Part shown: piece after piece, positions 56,385 through 64,000 of the stretch
How the letters are laid out: each line of letters opens with the position of its first letter
Numbering within the stretch: position 1 is the first letter of the stretch
DNA from: Ostrinia nubilalis
Lineage: Eukaryota; Arthropoda; Insecta; Lepidoptera; Crambidae
DNA: 64,000 bases
NCBI RefSeq assembly: GCF_963855985.1
Contig: NC_087104.1
Coordinates: forward strand, 8,742,001 to 8,806,000
Direction: 5' to 3'
Translations under genes and position numbers: made by a program
The notes under the pieces: model-generated
What the model saw: the letters and a program-made list of their open reading frames with translations, nothing else
The model's database searches: none
Told to the model about the DNA's origin: nothing

Positions 56385-56795
56385 ACCGGCCAAGTGCGAG
56401 TAGGACTCTCACAAAAAGGGCTCTGAACCATTGAGTAATCAGTAGGCAATTTAGTTCTTTAAATCAAACAGAAACAAAAACTTTACTAAGCACATTTTTG
56501 GTAGAGTCTCAAGGCTCTCTAGCTCCTCTTATAAAATTATAATTGATTTTATTACTTATTGTTATTAGTGGCAAAAGTATAAACTTTTAAAAACACGTTC
56601 CTTCTGTGAGGTCCTCCTATTTATTGCATTATATTTTATTTAAAATACCTTTCTCTTATTGTAACGAAAATAGAAATAACTTACTTCATGTTAAAAATTT
56701 CAACTCACAATCTTATACTATTTATTAACTTCAGCCCCCAAACTAATAGACGTCATATTAATACGGCACCCTTTGAGTACGGAACCCTGAAAACG
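56385..56795 (+). mobile_element. ccggccaagtgcgag repeat, shorter copy
   Basis: Starts aaccggccaagtgcgagtag and ends tttgagtacggaaccctg. The start has decayed (aaaaagggctctgaacc), and the copy is about 250 bp shorter than the one at 41096. Confidence 0.65.
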
Positions 56796-57730
56796 AGTAA
56801 AAAGCCAGCTTAATCCTCTTCCTGTGCCGGCGGCGAAGCGGCGCGCGGTCTAATTGTCGCTGAATGTGCCGGATACCGCCCATAGCTTCCGCCCGCCCAG
56901 CTTTTGTACCTGGGCTTACATATTTTACATTTGTCTAAACGAACAGGGCGCAGTTGGTAGCGCTTACAGGCTGTTAATTCTTCTCGCCAAGCTAAAAAGA
57001 AGCTTGAAATGGATTTAAAAAAGTTTCATGTCTATTTTAGCTTTTTGAAAGTTTATTAATTCGTTGAACATTTTGTGAATTGCTTTAGATAAACTATGAT
57101 ATCATTTTACCTTTCAAAGTAAAACCTTTTCTAGTCTGCTCCTGCAATATTTAATGCATTAAGTTGCTGAATGAAGCCACTTCAAATAGTAAATTATTGG
57201 CTAAGAGAATTTTGTTTGATCTAAAGAACATTCATTCATTTAAAATGAGCAAAGAATTTACTTTACTATCAAGTTAATGAACTCTTGTACATTTAATTTT
57301 TTACTAGATGTTGAAAGTTGTATTATTTCAACATCAATTTATTATAAAGATCAAACGTTTAATTTATATCATCATCAGCAAGATAGATATTTATTGTAGT
57401 TTATGTTTTTGAGTTACAGAGAGATATCGAAACAATTTTCTTTTTCTTTTTCTGGGCTTCAATACCTAATAGTCTCTTGTCAATCAAAATGAATAACTAA
57501 AGAAGTAAGTAGCTTGAATAATAACTTCTCAAAACGGCCCATTTTCAATATTGGAAAATTCCATTTGGTTTTCAGGCTTTCGTGAAATGGAATTGCAAAT
57601 TTTATCTGATGATGCGTAATATTTTATTACTCACATTTTCGATTCCATGCCTAATTTTGAATTCTATAGTCATGAAATGTGATATATATAAATTGTAATA
57701 TCTGTTGCAATATTGTACCGTTTACAATAA
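56796..57730. other. Non-coding; GC-rich patch at 56820-56910
   Basis: The patch gccggcggcgaagcggcgcg is CpG-rich and complex, followed by a decayed cagttggtagcgcttacagg. No exon was found. Confidence 0.35.
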
Positions 57731-57902
57731 CCGCCTCTGTGCTCTAGTGGTAAGACCACCTGCTTCAGGTCCCGGGTTCGATTCCCAGTGGGGGCAGATT
57801 TTTCTGTTCGGTTTGGTTGGTGGTAGGGCTTGTTCTAAGTCTGCCTGGCTAGCTACCACCATCTCACCTATGTCTGTCGCCATAACAACAATGTTAACAG
57901 CG
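57731..57902 (+). mobile_element. tRNA-derived SINE, 3'-truncated
   Basis: Starts ccgcctctgtgctctagtgg (A box region) with B box ggttcgattcc at 57775-57785, then ggtttggttggtggtaggg. It stops after aatgttaacagc, where the complete copy at 28581 continues for about 150 bp. The tRNA-like part has a deletion beside the B box and would not fold as a functional tRNA. Confidence 0.85.
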
Positions 57903-58056
57903 TGCCGTTACTAAAATCAACTTATTACCATACCATTCGTCATCGTCACTATACCGTTGAGCACTTACCTAAAGAAGCGATCAATTATACGGTTTGTCAC
58001 GGGTCTAAATTCCCAACTCAAAGTTAACTAGAACTACTCGGAAACATTCAGTACTG

Positions 58057-58086
58057 TTCCCGGCAGGACTCCTAATTGCCGGGAAC
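58057..58086. repeat. 10-bp perfect hairpin
   Basis: gttcccggca and tgccgggaac enclose an 11-base loop. No run of T follows, so this is not called as a terminator. Confidence 0.6.
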
Positions 58087-58131
58087 GGTCCCGGAAATCA
58101 CCGGTTCACACCAACCTTACCTAGTTTGTAC

Positions 58132-58561
58132 TAGGGATGTTATGGGTATGTAGTTTCGGTTGTGGATACGGTTACGGATATAAGAATAATATTATACCGG
58201 TTTCGGTTACGGTAACGGATATTTTTTTATTTCGGATATCCGAAAGTTTCGGTTACGGTTACGGATATCTGTGCTTTAGAACGCAATTTGCAATAGTTGT
58301 CCAACACGGTTCATTCATGGCCGCACACTTTACATCGAATAAAAAGTAAATAAAAAATAAAAATTGATATTAGATGTCATTATAAAGGTAGGTAAGTCAA
58401 GCTGTTATGCCTTCACATTGCTATATAAAAAACAATTTAAACTGCCTACATCCGAAACTATCCGAAACTTTTGAATTGGTTACGGTTACGGTTTCGGATA
58501 TTTGTTTATTTCGGATATCCGAAAGTTTCGGTTACGGTTACGGATATCCATAACATCCCTG
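58132..58561. mobile_element. hAT-type non-autonomous element with repeated subterminal motif
   Basis: Starts tagggatgttatgg and ends ccataacatccctg (13 of 14 match). Flanking octamers gtttgtac (58124-58131) and ctttgtac (58562-58569) agree at 7 of 8. The motif ggttacggata(tccg) recurs about seven times near both ends, in both orientations; such motif clusters are where hAT transposases bind. Non-coding; a 70-codon frame here is a repeat product. Confidence 0.88.
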
Positions 58562-58569
58562 CTTTGTAC

Positions 58570-61500
58570 AGTCGCTCATCAGACTATACATTTTGTTGCA
58601 AAATAGCATCTATCACAAGTAGATAAGATACCACAGTGTTAAGCTGTATGTGCCGTTTTGCTTGGCCTTTGGACTATAAATATTGGATTCGAAGTCTTTT
58701 AAACGGACTCTTTGTTGAAGTGTTCAGTTCTATTAACGATCCATTGGAGAGAAATATTGCTTGAGTTGGCAGTCAGACAGAAAATGGTTTATTTAGTAGA
58801 TAAGAAATGATTTTACTGACAAACCAAAGCCAATTCCAGACTAAAAATAAGTAAAATAACTACTAGTAGGTACTTAATATGCTGACTTATCGGCTATAGT
58901 TACGTTATGGTTAAGCATATACTAACTAATATCTGTATACCTCGTGACACTAAAATTTGTTCCCAACGAATATTTAACCCATAACTCGTATTTGGAGCTA
59001 TGAACCGCCATGCCAAGTCACTTTTTTTGCTCCAGCCAAAATCTCCAAATAACTTGATGAAGCGTTTATTCGTCTCTTCTAGACTCTAAGCTAGACGAAA
59101 AAATATAACAGCTATGAAAGAATATTTACTGCATTCGTAGCATCAAGTAAGCCATCTAATGAGAAACTATAACCGGTATTAACCGGTTAAGCCTCGAGCT
59201 CAAAAGTCCCGATATAAAAGTTTTTATTGCTGTTCTGCGATACGCCCTTTGCCTAGAGATTACGGCGCGGTTACAGGCTGTTTCTGAGAATCGCCCAGCT
59301 CGATATCGAGTTAACTAGATTAAAAGGTTCTAGGGATTTCTTCGTGGCCTTTATTAATTAACTTATTAATTAGCCTCGATCGAGTTTTTGCTGAATAAGA
59401 TTCATTACGAGGACAGTTTTCACTGCTTTTTCCGTGGAATTCATAAAATGCTACGGGAGTACGGGAGAATTAAGCGAACATCATCTCCAACTCGTCTGAC
59501 CAGTGTAAGTCCCCTAACATGAAGGTCAAGCCTCCATATGCCTCTGATAAATTGGAGATAGTTGTGCTCCTGCAGTGTCTACATAGCCCTGATGATTACG
59601 ATAATAGTCCAAACCATCTTGTGTGAAACTTTAGGGACAATCACTTTTTGTTTTAATATTACCTATCTATTTCGATCTTATCTTTCATTTATGAAATCCA
59701 GTTGTTGCAAAATCAACTGATTCAGGTAACCCAATAAGACAAAACAACGAATCTATCGTAATATCAAATTTTTGCGAGGCACTGTTAAAAATCTATCATA
59801 CCTACTAATTACCTATATTCATATACGAAAAGTGACTTTCAAAAACCCCTCAAAAAGTGAATAAAAACTTTCCAATTAGCGATTAAAACAATCCGTAGCA
59901 GTGTCGCATGTCGGTCGAATTAGCGCCGGCCCCAAAGCCGATTTGCGAGCGATTACCGAGTACTCACCTACTCACTCGCTGAATCGAAATAACGGGTGTC
60001 GCTATATTCGTGTGATGTGTCTAGCTGATGTTTTGGAAAATTAAAATAAGCCGCTTTGCTGGAGTATACGCCGACTTAAGTTAATTGAGTCATGAATCTG
60101 TATTTGAAATTAGAAGCCTATAATCTGAGTATTCTACCTTAGTCTGTCACATTTTCTTTCAACTGGCTTTAGAATAGTTTACTTAAAACGGCTAACTTGT
60201 TTGTTTTACGACAGATGTAACACACTATTTCACAGGTAGGTACTAAGTACGCTAAGTAGGAAATTATGTAAGAGAATAGGCTTCCATTCGTGAAGTAGGT
60301 AGTACCACAGAATAAAAAAATACTTTGGTAATATCTACATACAAAAATGCATACAAACCTTTACAGGAATTTCATAGGATCTGTGAGAATTCTATTTTAG
60401 AAAAAGACTTCTATTTATTTACTTTTTGATGGCGATATTTTTATCCTCAACTCGGTTCCATTTGTAATAACGTGAAAATAGGAAGCAATTTCTGCCTGTC
60501 CTTGTGAAACAATATGTAATACGCCAGGCCTTTCAGAACCAATTTACGTTACACTGAGAAAAGGAAAATATAAAAAAGAAACATTGAAAAAAGTAAAAGC
60601 AAATATTATTACAATCTTCTTTATAGCCATCGTAAAGACGGCATTTTTTAAGATTATTTTGATGACAACCGGCTTACACGATAATATCCAGGTAGTTTTG
60701 CAGCTAACAAAGGATGGCAACTAAGCAAGAAAAATTATAAAAAATACAGAAAGAAAATACGCCCATGTACTGAATTCAAAACACTAAATTTTTTTATGTC
60801 TTCATATAATATCAAGACCTGTAATTTTTAATGGAAGCAGTAACTTTAGGATACCGCATAACTTCAAAAAAACCTAAGTAGGATAAGCTTAAATAAAAAT
60901 CTGCCACAAAGTTGTAGTTTGGTGATCTAAAGAAACAACAAATACCTAATATCGCATATTTTAATTGCATGATTAATTTATTAATCGTATAATCACTACA
61001 GAATAATTTAGCGCTAAATCTATTTACTGAAATCTGTAAAGTTATAACTCACGCTCTCATTAAACCGATCGACCAATATAACTTAAAGCACTCACTAAAA
61101 TTTTCCATAAAATGTGGAGGATTCCACATTATCCTTGTCACCGTGACTTTGTCCCTTATTAATGACGTATCCATGACGGATCGCGTTATTCAATATGCAG
61201 CAAAGAGACCGCAGCACTCGGGCTAATTTGATTCGAGCGCAGTGTAATTTTCGTAAAGTTGGCAGCTGCCTGCTACTTCTTCTATTAGTCCATTTGCTCA
61301 GCATTCTGGCTGTGTAATTTGGGTTATGCATAATTAAGATAGAAGAAAATGGACCTACTTAGTCTTTAGGGATTTTTACATTTGTGTTTCTTAAGTCTGT
61401 TAAAGTTTTTTTACTATTCTATTTCGACTACTTTTACTGAATTACGGTATGAAACGTGTCGAAGTATATTTTATCGTGTGAGGCGGCGGTTTATCTATGC

Positions 61501-62638
61501 ACTCTTAAAAGCTATTTAATTCTAGATATTATAAATAGCCCAAATCACAAAATAGTGGCAGTAATCGCACACATAGAAAAAGAGCCCATTCAAAACAAAC
61601 CAACATTTAGGTATTGCGATTGTCAGAATCTCCACCAAAAACTACGTGAACTAAGTACTTTGTGTTCCTGTAAAATTAAGTATTTTGAATTGTAGTATTC
61701 TTTATCTAGGTGTGCGGTATAGTGATAAATCGTGTGAATTTTTCTCCTTATTCAAAACACTACACTCGAGGATTTTCAAGAAAAGAAACAAGCATACAGG
61801 TTTCACTGAAACAGTTGGGGCTTAAATTAAAAACTCTTGCACGGAGTTTATATTGTAGGATTACAACAATTTCCCCGCTGTGAGAAAACAAGAAACTGTG
61901 CAAAATAACAGCTGGGAAAGAAGAAGTAAGACCACATATAACTGTAGAGTAATGACGATCATTACAGAAATATCGAATCATAAAGTTCCTGAATAAAACA
62001 AATTATTAGAAGATTTTTTGGACGTTCGACTCAGTTTTTGAGTTAGATTCTCTCTCAGGTAATAAAATTACTTAATGCAAATGTTCCTAGTTTGGTATAA
62101 ACTTATAACTCTTCAAACTTATATTATGTTGGCAGTCTGACTGTACATTTTAATTGCTAAACCGCACCTATTAAAAGTATTTAATACGAGGACCAAATAC
62201 TTTGAAAGAGACTACTGAACTTAATTTCATTGTAACAAAACTAATACATAGCCCGCGCTTGAAATAAACAGACCTCTAAGCAAACTTAATATTTTAAAAT
62301 GTCCAAGTTTTATTTTGCTTAATACTTTGCTGCAATAACCTCAAAGTTTTAGCGTCATTTCTTAGGAAAAGAAGTTTATTGTATTAATGTCAAATTTTAT
62401 CGGCACCACAATGAATGTAAACTATAGTTTACGTATTATAATACGTAAGATTCAAGTAAGTTAAAAGTTTCTTAAAGAAGCTCATTTCTTGGAAATGCTC
62501 GTCAATAAATTGTAAACACGCGTATTGCACTCAAATTCAGTAACTAATATACTTAATAATTAAGACAAACCCTTTTAAAAGGTTCCGCAAAAGTCCAATA
62601 TAGCTCCAAAAGTGCTATAAAAATCACTGCCCGTGCAG
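58570..62638. other. Non-coding; possible conserved patches
   Basis: No genes or named repeats over 4 kb, the longest repeat-poor stretch on the right side. Complex patches at 59260-59480, 59900-59970 and 61100-61330 stand out from the AT-rich background. The frames at 61095-61331, 61456-61695 and 61760-61981 have no motif. Confidence 0.4.
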
Positions 62639-62646
62639 CAATCGTC

Positions 62647-63016
62647 CGTTTGTTAGTCGTATACCTCGAAATCAAAAAATCCTTGTAGCTTTTCACCTAT
62701 TCGCATTTCGCCGCGATATCAAAATTTCTGAATAGATTTTTATTCTTGTAGTATAATTTTTGATCGCTAATTACCATTGTCTAAAAAATTCATAGTAGAT
62801 TTACTTTCCTGCCTGTCTTCACTGTAAATAGGCTATTGATAATACATGCTACATCAAAATTTGCTACTGTTGTAAAAATCTGTTAAAAATATTATGCTAG
62901 TAACAAAATATACTACCAATATTACACGCTACTACAAAAAACGCTATCACGGCGAAATGCGAATAGGTGAAAAGCTACAAGGATTTTTTGATTTCGAGGT
63001 ATACGACTAACAAACG
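62647..63016. mobile_element. Element with perfect 67-bp terminal repeats and 8-bp duplication
   Basis: 62647-62713 is exactly inverted at 62950-63016 (67 of 67), beginning cgtttgttagtcg. caatcgtc flanks both ends (62639-62646 and 63017-63024). The 236-bp centre is AT-rich with loose ctactacaaaa/tactaccaat repeats. An 8-bp duplication fits hAT, P or Merlin, but the ends do not start CA, so the superfamily is open. Perfect arms and duplication mean recent insertion or arm homogenisation. Confidence 0.93.
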
Positions 63017-63024
63017 CAATCGTC

Positions 63025-64000
63025 GACAGTTCCTGTTGAAAAACCAATAAATTGTGAAAAGTCCAAAGACTTCTGAACTTTAAAGAACCATTAAGGACCC
63101 TCCAAAACAGCTAAAGTATCAGCCATTTTATATTGAATTTGAATATTGAAAGTCGCTACTCTAGCTTGATTTTATTACAACATTTTCACCAACTTGCAAA
63201 ATTTGCTGGAACGGAAAACGTGAATTATTCACGTTCAGATTTAAATCTGGTGCGAGTCGTTTGCGGTTAGCGGTACGAGGTTTATTACTTTATTGGCTTT
63301 TAAGTTGCTTTTCATTCAAATATCTTTTTGAAATTTTGACTCGTATTAAGAAAAGAGGTTTGAAGCTTCTAAAATTTTAAGGCTGTGATTGGTTGAATTT
63401 TAATATTTAGACAAGTTTGAATTTATTTTTGGGTGTAGATTGGTTGGAGTTTATAGTTCTTGACGAGACCTGAAACTTATATTATTACCTATTAGAGTTA
63501 GTTACTTACACATAATTAATATGAATTAATGGACCTTGCCTACATAAAACTTACTGTAATTGAATGTAGGTACACCCTTGGCCCAAAGGAAGTGTAGTTA
63601 AAAATAAAAAGTAAGTTTCTGCGGAATTGTTAATTTTATCTAAACTCATTAGTTAAAAGACATTACCAGTCAAGTCTTAGCCATTTACATGTTTCAACGG
63701 TCGGGGTAAAAAAAACGTCAAGAATTACTTCCCAGTTCTTATTACTACAGCGGCGAAAGAAAACTAATTTACATTGAAAAGGAAAAGTTTCGTTTTAATT
63801 GCGTCGCCGAGTTTTGTTTGTATCGAACAAAAACGGACCCGAGTGCAGAAGCTATTGTTTGAGCGGGCCCTTTGATAGTAAGTCCATTGATTCGATGTCA
63901 ACTGTCAGTACAATGGTTTGTTCTATTATGCGCCAAGTCGTTTGTCATCGGGTGATAGGGTTTGTTCCTTACATTTGATTCAGAATATTGGTCCAATTTA
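63025..64000. other. Non-coding, nothing firmly recognised
   Basis: Positions 63160-63260 and 63700-63960 are GC-richer and complex. A taagt-type splice donor near 63880 has no open frame before it. Confidence 0.4.

Noticed and set aside
57738..57800. tRNA-like sequence with A and B boxes
   Set aside because: It is the head of a SINE: the same flanking body occurs in the other copies, and the cloverleaf is disrupted by a deletion.
58057..58086. Hairpin as a possible transcription terminator
   Set aside because: Factor-independent terminators are bacterial, and no T run follows.

Overview
This window looks like lepidopteran (moth or butterfly) genomic DNA: AT-rich, full of short gtaggta/tacctac strings, with almost no coding capacity and a dense population of transposon copies of types I associate with Lepidoptera (RTE-type LINEs whose 3' end reads ccagcagtggacgtc, a tRNA-derived SINE, repeats beginning ccggccaagtgcgag and ending tacggaacccta, and short inverted-repeat elements). 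The species call is an inference from repeat content; no marker gene is present.

Genes. Only two pieces look like host-type coding exons. One is a GC-rich first coding exon at 22770-22971 on the + strand (67 codons, strong acceptor upstream at 22467, strong donor at 22972). I do not recognise the protein. No following exon is visible, so most of the window to its right would be a very long intron, or its partner exons lie outside. The other is a small + exon at 34112-34224 that encodes the beginning of a THAP-type zinc finger and stops at a donor site. A possible promoter with a TATA box lies at about 21905-22020, upstream of the first gene.

Repeats, left to right. 1-9 kb: an hAT MITE with a perfect 8-bp target duplication (904-1089), a TA-flanked MITE (2187-2456), a third MITE (2979-3122), an old tandem duplication (4345-4720) and a decayed piggyBac-like element (5688-7288) carrying a nested RTE LINE with an inverted 5' end. 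9-21 kb: a C-terminal retroelement fragment (9270-9566), a 153-179-bp tandem pair (13420-13770), and copies of one palindromic MITE family (six in the window). 26-30 kb: a 2.1-kb element with long inverted arms around a C-rich minisatellite, with a SINE in its right arm. 30-39 kb: a twin-primed RTE LINE, a 5'-truncated RNase H LINE with an 11-bp target duplication, a GT-rich tract, a 1.7-kb foldback element that has duplicated part of a SINE in its arms, a second piggyBac-like element and a likely solo LTR. 41-46 kb: two dispersed repeats, a foldback MITE and a 178-bp satellite array split by an hAT MITE. 46.6-50.7 kb: a possible 4.1-kb TTAA-flanked element filled with other repeats, including a perfect 52-bp hairpin. 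50.7-54.1 kb: an RTE LINE with reverse transcriptase motifs, bounded by a 10-bp duplication and split by two MITEs, then a third piggyBac-like element. 56-63 kb: another dispersed repeat, a truncated SINE, an hAT element (58132-58561) and a young-looking element with perfect 67-bp terminal repeats and a perfect 8-bp duplication (62647-63016).

The pieces do not form a pathway. The window is best read as intronic or intergenic sequence shaped by many rounds of insertion, and the nesting gives a relative order of events. All identifications come from reading the sequence alone.
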